A stretch of 8,564 nucleotides of DNA from contig CAKQBC010000084.1 of assembly GCA_934215995.1 (NCBI GenBank), positions 1 to 8,564 on the forward strand. The letters are read 5' to 3'. Both the position numbers and the translations under genes were made by a program. The notes beneath the pieces were generated by a model. It had not been told where the DNA came from. It searched no databases and saw nothing but the letters and a program-made list of their open reading frames with translations. This DNA comes from an uncultured Bacillus sp. (GTDB taxonomy: Bacteria; Bacillota; Bacilli; Bacillales; DSM-1321). Below, one piece after another: positions 1-5,672 of this stretch; position 1 is the stretch's first letter; each line of letters opens with the position of its first letter.

Positions 1-1
1 C

Positions 2-205
2 ACTGTATCGCATCTTTTTTTCTTTGCGGTGACCTGGTGGGCGCTGCAAGCGCTGAATTTTGAAAAATTGCTGCGGGCCAATAAAGTAGTCCAGGCAAGA
101 TTGCTATATATATTACTAACCGTGGCAATCGGCTCACTGGTGAGCAACTTCTTTTTGGATTATCTATCTTGGTCGTCGAATATGCCTTTTCTGTTTCAGG
201 ATTAA
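2..205 (+). CDS. ywzB: DUF1146 family membrane protein YwzB (5' end missing)
   Basis: This is the 3' part of a small integral membrane protein, open from the window edge to TAA at 203-205. The 67 visible residues contain two hydrophobic segments (about residues 3-20 and 32-52), with the motifs TWWALQALNFEKLLR and ARLLYILLTVAIGSLVSNFF that match B. subtilis YwzB (DUF1146) as I recall it. That protein has roughly 75 residues, so only about ten N-terminal residues should be missing. In Bacillus the gene lies just after the ATP synthase operon and before ywmB, and the same neighbour follows here. Its biochemical function is unknown. No clear hairpin terminator follows in the 137 bases before ywmB. 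Confidence 0.88.
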   Translation, partial: TVSHLFFFAVTWWALQALNFEKLLRANKVVQARLLYILLTVAIGSLVSNFFLDYLSWSSNMPFLFQD

Positions 206-266
206 TGGCATTTCCCGATAAGGCTTAAAGAGAGCTTCGTTTTATGTGAGTTTTGTAACATTTTTT

Positions 267-296
267 TTGTCGAAAAGTAACCAATTTACATATGTA
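267..296 (+). promoter_or_regulatory. weak candidate sigma-A promoter for ywmB-murA
   Basis: TTGTCG (267-272) and TATGTA (291-296) are separated by 18 bases, and an ACATATGT palindrome (287-294) overlaps the second box. The match to TTGACA/TATAAT is poor (4/6 and 3/6). The position is suitable: transcription would start near 303, just before the ywmB leader hairpin. Confidence 0.22.
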
Positions 297-305
297 TGCT
301 AGAAA

Positions 306-334
306 CCTCTATGGAAACAATAGTTTCATAGGGG
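306..334 (+). promoter_or_regulatory. leader hairpin covering part of the ywmB SD
   Basis: CCTCTATG (306-313) pairs with CATAGGGG (327-334) with one G-T wobble. After a bulged G314 the stem continues as AAAC (315-318) with GTTT (323-326), leaving a four-base loop. The 3' arm takes up the first four bases of the ywmB SD (GGGGGGAT, 331-338), so the folded mRNA would hide half of it. Whether it forms or regulates anything is inference. Confidence 0.45.
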
Positions 335-342
335 GGATAATT

Positions 343-1059
343 GTGAAAAAATTAAGACATGCATTATTGATTGGTTTTATCGCTATAAGTCTTGGGAATA
401 GTACGACTGTGGCTAAAAGTGAGCCTTTCGCTCTATCCGTCATGTTGGAGGTATTGGAGCAAAAGGAAAATGTGCACGTGGATCAGTGGTCCATTATGGC
501 CAGGGAAGCGGTCCGCTCAATTGATTCGGATAAGTCCTTTGTGAAAAAATGGGGAAGCATCAAGAAGAATGTGCCCGGTTTTGCGTGGAATATCGAAAGA
601 GATTCTTCCAGGCTGATTGCAACAGGAACCAGGCGGCAGGACAGCGCGGAAGAAACGATTGTGATTGCGTCCAATCTATCATATGAAACGGAATCTTATA
701 TTACATATGAAATAAAAGGGACTGATTACTCGGCTGCGATAGAAAAGCTGGCCAAAAAGCGCACGGACGTGTTGTTTGAGCAAACTGCCACATTTTTCAC
801 TTGTGTTAAAGGGGATTTCAGTGATATTATGGATAAGGTTTTACCTTCTGAAATGAGTCACTGGCTGAAAGACTTTGAAGCTGTTGAGATAGAAAGCCTA
901 AAGGAAGATGGCTTCCTGTCTGTAACTGCCCAATCGTCTTTATTCGAGCAATCATACCTTACTGAACATTATAATTTACAATTAGCCATGAGATATGATG
1001 GAATGGGCTCAAGTACTTCTTTTGTAATTGGCACACCTATCATAACATTTGAATATTAA
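343..1059 (+). CDS. ywmB: YwmB, exported DUF1779 (TATA-box-like fold) family protein
   Basis: Encodes 238 residues, close to the roughly 246 of B. subtilis YwmB. I chose GTG at 343 because the SD GGGGGGAT (331-338) lies at ideal distance and translation then begins VKKLRHALLIGFIAISLG, a typical Sec signal peptide (charged start, hydrophobic core to about residue 18, possible cleavage near residue 27). The in-frame ATG at 292 has no SD and would put 17 residues ahead of the signal. The rest is soluble, with the FTCVKGDF segment and the C-terminal GTPIITFEY ending that I associate with this family. The protein is probably secreted or held at the outer membrane face; its function is unknown. murA begins 32 bases downstream with its own SD, so the two are probably cotranscribed, as in related Bacillus. 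Confidence 0.87.
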   Translation: MKKLRHALLIGFIAISLGNSTTVAKSEPFALSVMLEVLEQKENVHVDQWSIMAREAVRSIDSDKSFVKKWGSIKKNVPGFAWNIERDSSRLIATGTRRQDSAEETIVIASNLSYETESYITYEIKGTDYSAAIEKLAKKRTDVLFEQTATFFTCVKGDFSDIMDKVLPSEMSHWLKDFEAVEIESLKEDGFLSVTAQSSLFEQSYLTEHYNLQLAMRYDGMGSSTSFVIGTPIITFEY

Positions 1060-1091
1060 TATAGAGAAATTGGACGCGGAGGGGAATACTT

Positions 1092-2390
1092 TTGGATAAG
1101 ATCATCGTCCGCGGCGGAAACAGACTGACTGGAGCTGTCAAAATTGAAGGAGCCAAAAACTCCGTACTGCCTGTTATCGCTGCAACACTATTAGCAAGCA
1201 ATGGGAAATGCGTTATACACGACGTACCGACTCTCTCCGATGTATTTACGATCAATGAAGTGTTACGTAACTTAAATGCTGATGTGGCATTCGAAAATAA
1301 TATGATAACTGTAGATGCATCAAGAGAGTTAAAAGATGAAGCGCCATTTGAATATGTACGTAAAATGCGTGCCTCAGTTTTGGTAATGGGCTCCTTGTTG
1401 GCGCGCAACGGGAGAGCAAGGGTTGCTTTGCCGGGCGGCTGCGCAATCGGATCTCGTCCATTAGACCAGCATCTGAAAGGCTTCGAAGCTATGGGTGCTG
1501 AAGTTAAAGTCGGAAACGGCTTCCTTGAAGCAGAAGTGAACGGAAAATTAAAAGGCGCTAAAATCTATTTGGATTTCCCAAGCGTGGGCGCTACTGAAAA
1601 CATCATGATGGCCGCGACGCTTGCGGAAGGCACCACTATTTTGGAAAATGCCGCTAAAGAGCCGGAAATCGTCGACCTGCAAAACCTATTGAATAAAATG
1701 GGTGCGAAGGTGAAAGGCGCCGGTACAGGCACAATCCGCATTGAAGGTGTATCCGAATTATCAGGCGCGACTCATGCAATCATTCCTGACCGCATCGAAG
1801 CCGGTACGTTCATGGTTGCCGCTGCGATTACAGAAGGAAATGTACTCGTTAAAGGCGCTGTGGCAGAACATCTGTCATCCCTTATTTCCAAAATGGAAGA
1901 AATGGGCGTTACAATCATCGAGGAAGAGGAAGGTTTGCGTGTAATCGGCCCTAGCAAACTGAAAGCAGTCGATATTAAAACAATGCCTCATCCAGGGTTC
2001 CCTACAGATATGCAATCACAAATGATGGCATTGCTTCTTAAAGCAAAAGGCACAGGTGTGATTACAGAGACTGTATTCGAAAATCGCTTCATGCATGTGG
2101 AAGAATTCCGCCGCATGAATGCAGACATTAAGATCGAAGGCCGCTCTACAATCATTAATGGCCCTTCAAACCTTCAAGGCGCAGAAGTTGCTGCAACGGA
2201 CCTTCGTGCTGCCGCTGCATTGATCCTTACAGGATTGGTTGCCGATGGCGTGACACGAGTGACGGAGCTTAAGCACTTGGACCGCGGATATGTGAATTTC
2301 CACGGGAAATTGGCGGCTCTTGGAGCTGACATCGAGCGCGTAAGCGAAAGTACAGCATCTGAAGCAGCTGTTGCTGACATTAAAGCTTAA
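1092..2390 (+). CDS. murA: UDP-N-acetylglucosamine 1-carboxyvinyltransferase MurA
   Basis: Catalyses transfer of enolpyruvate from phosphoenolpyruvate to UDP-GlcNAc, the first committed step of peptidoglycan synthesis, in the cytoplasm. The 432-residue product has the usual length of the family and reads very close to B. subtilis MurAA. Visible active-site elements are Lys22 in [10 protein letters not shown], Cys117 in [19 protein letters not shown] (the residue attacked by fosfomycin, here the sensitive Cys form rather than Asp), Asp306 in [11 protein letters not shown], and Arg398 in LKHLDRGY. The start is TTG at 1092, supported by the SD GGAGGGGA (1078-1085) and by the conserved beginning [10 protein letters not shown]; no ATG lies nearby. 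Many Bacillaceae also carry a second copy (murAB), and the neighbours ywmB and spoIID mark this one as the murAA locus. Transcription ends at the hairpin directly downstream. Confidence 0.98.
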   Translation: MDKIIVRGGNRLTGAVKIEGAKNSVLPVIAATLLASNGKCVIHDVPTLSDVFTINEVLRNLNADVAFENNMITVDASRELKDEAPFEYVRKMRASVLVMGSLLARNGRARVALPGGCAIGSRPLDQHLKGFEAMGAEVKVGNGFLEAEVNGKLKGAKIYLDFPSVGATENIMMAATLAEGTTILENAAKEPEIVDLQNLLNKMGAKVKGAGTGTIRIEGVSELSGATHAIIPDRIEAGTFMVAAAITEGNVLVKGAVAEHLSSLISKMEEMGVTIIEEEEGLRVIGPSKLKAVDIKTMPHPGFPTDMQSQMMALLLKAKGTGVITETVFENRFMHVEEFRRMNADIKIEGRSTIINGPSNLQGAEVAATDLRAAAALILTGLVADGVTRVTELKHLDRGYVNFHGKLAALGADIERVSESTASEAAVADIKA

Positions 2391-2402
2391 TAGATAATCA
2401 AC

Positions 2403-2445
2403 AATAACCGACCGGCTATGTGAATTGCTGGCCGGTTATTTTTTT
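2403..2445 (+). terminator. Rho-independent terminator of murA
   Basis: AATAACCG (2403-2410) pairs perfectly with CGGTTATT (2433-2440). The stem continues inward as CCGGC (2412-2416) with GCTGG (2427-2431), with one A-C mismatch and one G-T wobble, and closes on a ten-base loop. A run of seven T (2439-2445) follows. It starts 12 bases after the murA stop. Confidence 0.92.
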
Positions 2446-2463
2446 GGCTGTGTTATATTTTAG

Positions 2464-2613
2464 TGTTGATTTTGAAAGATACCGTTTATTGGAGCGAAGG
2501 GCGGTAACTCCTGCGGGATGAAGCGTGCAGGCCGATACACCGCAGGAGTGAAAGCGACAGGGAGGATTTGCGTGCCTCTCGCGGAAAGCGTCCGACCGTA
2601 GCGGAAATCAACA
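2464..2613. repeat. dispersed Bacillaceae intergenic repeat with inverted ends
   Basis: The element is bounded by perfect 9-base inverted ends, TGTTGATTT (2464-2472) and AAATCAACA (2605-2613). Inside, ACTCCTGCGG (2507-2516) pairs perfectly with CCGCAGGAGT (2540-2549), and GGGAGG (2560-2565) pairs with CCTCTC (2575-2580). The modules TTGGAGCG..GGGCGG, ACTCCTGCGGG and GCGGAAAGCG..GCGGAAATCAAC are ones I recognise from a high-copy intergenic repeat found in many Bacillus and relatives. It has no coding potential and no transposase. Its function is unknown; a structured RNA or a non-autonomous mobile element are both possible. The boundaries are my reading of the inverted ends. Confidence 0.7.
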
Positions 2614-2678
2614 ATGGCGTTTAACAGAACCATTTTTTATGTAATAAAAGCCATTGTCGAAAAAATGGCAAGCGCCAT
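2614..2678. repeat. nested inverted repeat next to the dispersed repeat
   Basis: An outer stem ATGGCGTT (2614-2621) / AGCGCCAT (2671-2678; one G-T wobble) encloses a perfect inner 9-base stem CCATTTTTT (2630-2638) / AAAAAATGG (2660-2668). An alternative inner hairpin is GCCATT (2650-2655) / AATGGC (2664-2669). The element directly abuts the repeat ending at 2613 and could be part of it. I see no gene in 2614-2766; open frames there lack an SD and resemble nothing I know. Confidence 0.45.
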
Positions 2679-2766
2679 ATTGCTCCTGTGTCCAGCCGAT
2701 CTTCCAAGTTTGCCTGATGAACAGTGGTGCCGAAAAGTTATCAGATCCCCTTGCATGAAGAAACTT

Positions 2767-2795
2767 GTCATAAATGCGGCTTTGTCTCATAAACT
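2767..2795 (+). promoter_or_regulatory. sigma-E-type promoter of spoIID
   Basis: GTCATAAA (2767-2774) and CATAAACT (2788-2795) are separated by 13 bases. They closely fit the B. subtilis sigma-E pattern (about GTCATATT, 13-15 bases, CATACAnT). spoIID is a classic sigma-E gene, and the start would fall near 2802, about 28 bases before the ATG. This predicts transcription in the mother cell after polar septation. Confidence 0.72.
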
Positions 2796-2829
2796 CTTAA
2801 AGTAACAGACATTTAGAGGGGGCAAATAC

Positions 2830-3852
2830 ATGAAATCTACCCAACCTATTATCTTAGCAATGATCATAGTGACCCTTGCTGCCATGCTGATCCCCGCCAT
2901 ACTGGTCAATCCCTTTTCAGATGGGGACGCCGGCGGGAGCGGAACGGTGAAAGAGGAACCGTTCAATAAGAAGGAAACGGATATAAGCTTGCTGGAGAAA
3001 TCCGAAATAGAGGTAGCGGTTTGGAGAAGTAATGCAAACAAAATTGAGAAGCTGCCCCTTGAAAAATACATAGCGGGAGTAGTCGCAGCCGAAATGCCTG
3101 TCGATTTTGAAGTCGAAGCCCTGAAGGCCCAAGCACTGACAGCGAGAACCTACATTATGAACCATATGCTGAGAGATGGCAAAGAGGCGAACGGAGCCGA
3201 TGTCACCGATACGGTTGAGCATCAGGTCTATAAGGACTTTGGTGAACTGAAGCGGGCATGGGGTGCGGACTATGATAAGAAACTGAATAAGGTTGCCCGT
3301 GCGGTACTTGAAACGGAAGGCCAAATCTTAACGTATAATGGAAAACCGATTACGGCGACCTTTTTTTCGACAAGCAACGGATACACTGAAAACGCTGAAG
3401 ACTTATGGGAAAACCCGTATCCTTATTTGACGAGCGTAGTGAGCCCGTGGGATGAAAGCTCTCCGAAATTCCATCACCAGACGGAAATCAGTGTGAAAGA
3501 TTTCGAGAAACGGCTGGCTGTGAAACTGGATTCCAAGAGTATCGGCTCGATTATTGAACGCACGGGGGGGAATAGGGTGGCTTCCGTGAACATCAATGGC
3601 AAAGTGATCAGCGGCCAGGATGTCCGAGCGGCACTTGATTTAAAATCGACCGATTTCAGCTGGAAGCGAAAAGGCGATACGGTCATCATCACGACAAAAG
3701 GATATGGGCACGGTGTTGGCATGAGCCAATACGGGGCAAACGGGATGGCAAAGGAAGGCAAGGATTTTCGTGAAATCGTCACCCATTATTACCAGGGTGT
3801 TGAGATTACTTCCTCCAAAACTGTCGCTGAACAGCTGCTCGTGCAAAAATAA
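2830..3852 (+). CDS. spoIID: stage II sporulation protein D, SpoIID (peptidoglycan lytic transglycosylase)
   Basis: Part of the mother-cell DMP engulfment machine with SpoIIM and SpoIIP. SpoIID cleaves glycan strands after SpoIIP removes the stem peptides, and the two drive membrane migration round the forespore. The 340-residue product compares with about 343 in B. subtilis. An N-terminal membrane anchor spans residues 6-26 and is followed by a polar linker. The SpoIID domain begins near residue 75 with LEKYIAGVVAAEMP, in which Glu88 aligns with the catalytic Glu of B. subtilis SpoIID, then ALKAQALTARTYI. The conserved C-terminal motif GYGHGVGMSQYGANG starts at residue 291. ATG at 2830 is backed by the SD AGAGGGGG (2815-2822). 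A sigma-E-like promoter precedes the gene and a hairpin terminator overlaps its stop, so it is probably monocistronic. Confidence 0.97.
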   Translation: MKSTQPIILAMIIVTLAAMLIPAILVNPFSDGDAGGSGTVKEEPFNKKETDISLLEKSEIEVAVWRSNANKIEKLPLEKYIAGVVAAEMPVDFEVEALKAQALTARTYIMNHMLRDGKEANGADVTDTVEHQVYKDFGELKRAWGADYDKKLNKVARAVLETEGQILTYNGKPITATFFSTSNGYTENAEDLWENPYPYLTSVVSPWDESSPKFHHQTEISVKDFEKRLAVKLDSKSIGSIIERTGGNRVASVNINGKVISGQDVRAALDLKSTDFSWKRKGDTVIITTKGYGHGVGMSQYGANGMAKEGKDFREIVTHYYQGVEITSSKTVAEQLLVQK

Positions 3853-3886
3853 AGAGGCCGGGATTCATTCCCGGCTTCTTTTCTTA
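3851..3886 (+). terminator. spoIID terminator, possibly bidirectional
   Basis: AAGAGGCCGGGA (3852-3863) pairs with TCCCGGCTTCTT (3869-3880) with one G-T wobble and a five-base loop (TTCAT). A T-rich stretch interrupted by C follows. The stem starts in the spoIID stop codon. Read from the minus strand it is followed by a T-rich tract (TCTTTATTTTT), so it may also stop transcripts of the convergent VanZ-family gene. Confidence 0.85.
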
Positions 3887-3946
3887 TATAGCGACTTTTC
3901 TTTTCCCGGTCCGAAATGAAGGATTCATGATTGTCTTTCCTTTTGC

Positions 3947-4360
3947 TTATTGAGGAAACATCCGGTTGAGTACGCTTTTCTTCCTGTGGAAATAATGGTA
4001 GCGTATATGCCCCCATACAGCAGCTACCCCGATACAATCCTTCAGCAGGTCGAACCAGGATGCCGAACGGTAAGGGTAGAAGGATTGGTGGATTTCATCA
4101 ATCGCGCCGTACATGCAGGAAATGAGCGCGACAACAAGGCTTGTCCGCAATGTCAGTTTGCCATTGAAGCCGAGAGCCAGCACGAACAGGAAATAAAGAA
4201 TGGCGAACTCGACCAAGTGAAGGCTTTCCTTTATGAAGCCGTCCAGCTCTGAGTCGGGAAGCTCGATGACCGTATCGGTAGGAAGGCTTGACAGCACCCA
4301 GATGAAGGCCATATACAGAATAGGGAGTGCCCATAAAAGAGGGCGGATCGATTTTTTCAT
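3947..4360 (-). CDS. VanZ-family membrane protein
   Basis: Encodes 137 residues on the minus strand. There are four hydrophobic segments (about 8-25, 45-65, 71-86 and 103-118), the usual layout of short VanZ-like proteins. The family core is visible: HLVEFAILYF at 48-57, then GAIDEIHQSFYPYRSASWFDLLKD at 85-108 (Asp88, Glu89, His91, Gln92, Asp104). The ATG is supported by an AAAGGAA SD about ten bases upstream. VanZ itself is linked to low-level teicoplanin resistance, but the activity of the family is not established and resistance should not be inferred here. It is convergent with spoIID and divergent from spoIIQ. In B. subtilis the VanZ-like gene ywnJ lies beside spoIIQ, and from memory is a sigma-F gene, so this may be its counterpart. 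I could not find a convincing promoter for it. Confidence 0.85.
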   Translation of the reverse strand: MKKSIRPLLWALPILYMAFIWVLSSLPTDTVIELPDSELDGFIKESLHLVEFAILYFLFVLALGFNGKLTLRTSLVVALISCMYGAIDEIHQSFYPYRSASWFDLLKDCIGVAAVWGHIRYHYFHRKKSVLNRMFPQ

Positions 4361-4580
4361 ATAGCAAAATTCCTTTCGAATGACGATGTCAGGCTTTCAG
4401 CAAACGCCTGTTTTCTTCGTTGCTCACCCGTTCCTCGGAATAGGTTTAAAGTTTTCATCTTTCTTATTTTCTCTTTTACGGCTATAACGTGCTTCGTCCG
4501 TATTGGAAACTTGCCCTGGCCAAGGTGCAAGCATCGGAGAAAGGATGGAAAACGATATGCCTTTAACCTGTCAGTTTACA
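4361..4580. other. gene-free divergent intergenic region between VanZ gene and spoIIQ
   Basis: I see no gene here. Two dyads are visible. CAGGC / GCCTG brackets TTTCAGCAAAC just upstream of the VanZ gene. An imperfect dyad at 4510-4531 has CTTGCCCT pairing with AGG-GCAAG around a GGCCA centre with one bulged base. Either could be a small hairpin or a protein site. No family of regulatory RNA was recognised. Confidence 0.4.
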
Positions 4581-4582
4581 AT

Positions 4583-4613
4583 GTTACTATTGTATCACTA
4601 AATGGGAAAATAA
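4583..4613 (+). promoter_or_regulatory. candidate sigma-F promoter of spoIIQ
   Basis: GGGAAAATAA (4604-4613) fits the G-G-rich -10 of forespore sigma-F promoters, with GTTAC (4583-4587) 16 bases upstream as a weak -35. spoIIQ is a known sigma-F gene in B. subtilis, which is the main support. The start would fall near 4620 and place the hairpin at 4640-4667 in the leader. Confidence 0.38.
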
Positions 4614-4639
4614 AAATTTTTTAAATTATGTATATATTC

Positions 4640-4667
4640 CTGGCAACCTGCCCAAAATGGTTGCCAG
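4640..4667 (+). promoter_or_regulatory. perfect hairpin abutting the spoIIQ SD
   Basis: CTGGCAACC (4640-4648) and GGTTGCCAG (4659-4667) form a perfect 9-base stem with a ten-base loop. The last two stem bases are the first bases of the spoIIQ SD (AGAGGTGAT, 4666-4674), and no T tract follows, so it is not a terminator. It could shape translation or stability of the spoIIQ mRNA, or be a DNA dyad for a regulator. Confidence 0.55.
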
Positions 4668-4678
4668 AGGTGATAAAT

Positions 4679-5497
4679 ATGAGAGAGGAAGAAAAAAAGC
4701 GTAAGTCCCAAAAATCAGGGGTCAAACGTCTTCTTTCAAAACGTTGGGCATTACCAGCCATTTATTTAGCCAGTGCAGCTTTGTTATTGACTGCAATTCT
4801 TTGGTTCCAGGATGACAGCAGGGATTTAAGCAACTCAGATAATACGACTGATCCGAAGACAGAAGACACAAGCAAGGTGGATGGACAGGATGCTGTAGAA
4901 GTTAACACGAAGCAGGAAAATGTCGCATGGCCGCTTGCCGAAAAAGATCAATCTGTGATCAAAAAGGAATTCTACGATCTTAACGGATCGAAAGAAAGCC
5001 AAGAAAACGCCCTTATCCACTATGACAACAAATATGAATTGAGTCGTGGAATCGATGTGGCGAAAAAGGATGGCAGCACATTCGATGTATTGGCTGCTGT
5101 CAGCGGTAAAGTAACAAAAGTACAGGAAGACACATTGCTTGGAAACGTCATAGAAGTGGATCACGGGAACGGCATTACAACTAAGTACCAGTCCGTAACA
5201 GATATCGCAGTCAAAGTAGGGGACAAAGTGGAAAAAGGCCAACCGCTTGCTAAAGCAGGCCAAAGCTTGCTGAATAAAGAAGCCGGCATCCATGTTCACT
5301 TTGAAATCCGCAAGGACAATGTAGCGGTCAACCCGGTTGAATACTTCGAGAAATCGGTCAGCGCACTGATTGAAGCTGAAGCGGTAAATGCTGAAGTTGA
5401 AACAGAAGAAACGGAAGCAGCCGAAGAATCAAATGAAGAACCGGCTGAAGAAGATGCAGCGGGCAACGATTCAACAGAAGAAGAAACACAAGAATAA
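4679..5497 (+). CDS. spoIIQ: stage II sporulation protein Q, SpoIIQ (LytM/M23-like, degenerate)
   Basis: Forespore membrane protein whose outer domain binds SpoIIIAH of the mother cell. The pair acts as a zipper during engulfment and forms the channel needed for later forespore transcription. I chose ATG 4679 (SD AGAGGTGAT, 4666-4674; product MREEEKK..., as in B. subtilis), not the in-frame ATG at 4628, which has no SD. The product has 272 residues: a basic cytoplasmic tail to residue 23, a membrane helix at 24-43, an acidic linker, and an M23/LytM fold at about 115-222. His205 and His207 of the HxH motif (GIHVHFEIR) and Asp126 are present, but the first metal ligand is Ser122 (LSRGID) instead of His, the same loss as in B. 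subtilis, so peptidase activity is unlikely. Residues 228-272 form a tail rich in Glu. Confidence 0.97.
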   Translation: MREEEKKRKSQKSGVKRLLSKRWALPAIYLASAALLLTAILWFQDDSRDLSNSDNTTDPKTEDTSKVDGQDAVEVNTKQENVAWPLAEKDQSVIKKEFYDLNGSKESQENALIHYDNKYELSRGIDVAKKDGSTFDVLAAVSGKVTKVQEDTLLGNVIEVDHGNGITTKYQSVTDIAVKVGDKVEKGQPLAKAGQSLLNKEAGIHVHFEIRKDNVAVNPVEYFEKSVSALIEAEAVNAEVETEETEAAEESNEEPAEEDAAGNDSTEEETQE

Positions 5498-5506
5498 GCA
5501 ACCCAT

Positions 5507-5548
5507 AAAAGGAGCTTGGAGGGCAGATGCCCCCAAGCTCCTTTTTTT
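5507..5548 (+). terminator. Rho-independent terminator of spoIIQ
   Basis: AAAAGGAGCTTGG (5507-5519) pairs perfectly with CCAAGCTCCTTTT (5533-5545). After a bulged A5520 the stem continues as GGGC/GCCC around an AGAT loop. Seven T follow at 5542-5548, some of which also pair in the stem. It is one of the strongest hairpins in the window and separates spoIIQ from the DUF294 gene. Confidence 0.95.
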
Positions 5549-5568
5549 GTGTCATGCAGGACACAAAA
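5545..5568. repeat. second hairpin sharing the T tract of the spoIIQ terminator
   Basis: TTTTGTGTC (5545-5553) and GACACAAAA (5560-5568) are a perfect 9-base inverted repeat with a six-base loop. Its 5' arm uses the last T residues of the preceding terminator, so the two structures compete. Confidence 0.55.
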
Positions 5569-5595
5569 TTCTAAAAAGTTTGCGCGGCATTACTA

Positions 5596-5624
5596 TTGTG
5601 CGGGATTGCCGGGGATTGGATAAT
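5596..5624 (+). promoter_or_regulatory. candidate sigma-A promoter of the DUF294-exonuclease operon
   Basis: TTGTGC (5596-5601) and GATAAT (5619-5624) are spaced by exactly 17 bases (3/6 and 5/6 matches). The spacer holds a direct repeat of GGGATTG (5602-5608 and 5612-5618) at a 10-base period. The start would fall near 5631, about 42 bases before the ATG. The site lies downstream of the spoIIQ terminator, as expected for an independent unit. Confidence 0.42.
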
Positions 5625-5672
5625 GGAAGTAGAGAGGCAATTCGGAAAAATAGCCGGATAGGAGGAATACGG

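Noticed and set aside
292..342. Upstream ATG for ywmB adding 17 residues
   Set aside because: No SD, and it would place polar residues in front of a clear signal peptide beginning at GTG 343.
2464..2613. Riboswitch or T-box in the spoIID upstream region
   Set aside because: No known aptamer core or specifier/T-box sequence is seen, and the inverted ends and modules fit a dispersed repeat.
2614..2805. 63-codon open frame on the plus strand upstream of spoIID
   Set aside because: No SD, it lies in a fold-back element and runs through the sigma-E promoter, and it resembles no family.
3950..4252. 100-codon plus-strand open frame opposite the VanZ gene
   Set aside because: The minus-strand frame has the VanZ motifs, membrane segments and an SD; this one has none.
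3947..4360. Glycopeptide resistance determinant
   Set aside because: VanZ-like folds are common in Bacillaceae without resistance genes, and no vanA/H/X-type genes are nearby.
4628..4678. Upstream ATG for spoIIQ adding 17 residues
   Set aside because: No SD; the added residues are encoded by the leader hairpin; the conserved start MREEEKK lies at 4679 behind a strong SD.
5388..5672. N-terminal extension of the DUF294 protein by 95 codons
   Set aside because: It overlaps the 3' end of spoIIQ in another frame, crosses the spoIIQ terminator, is Lys/Gln-rich and has no SD, while ATG 5673 has a very good one.
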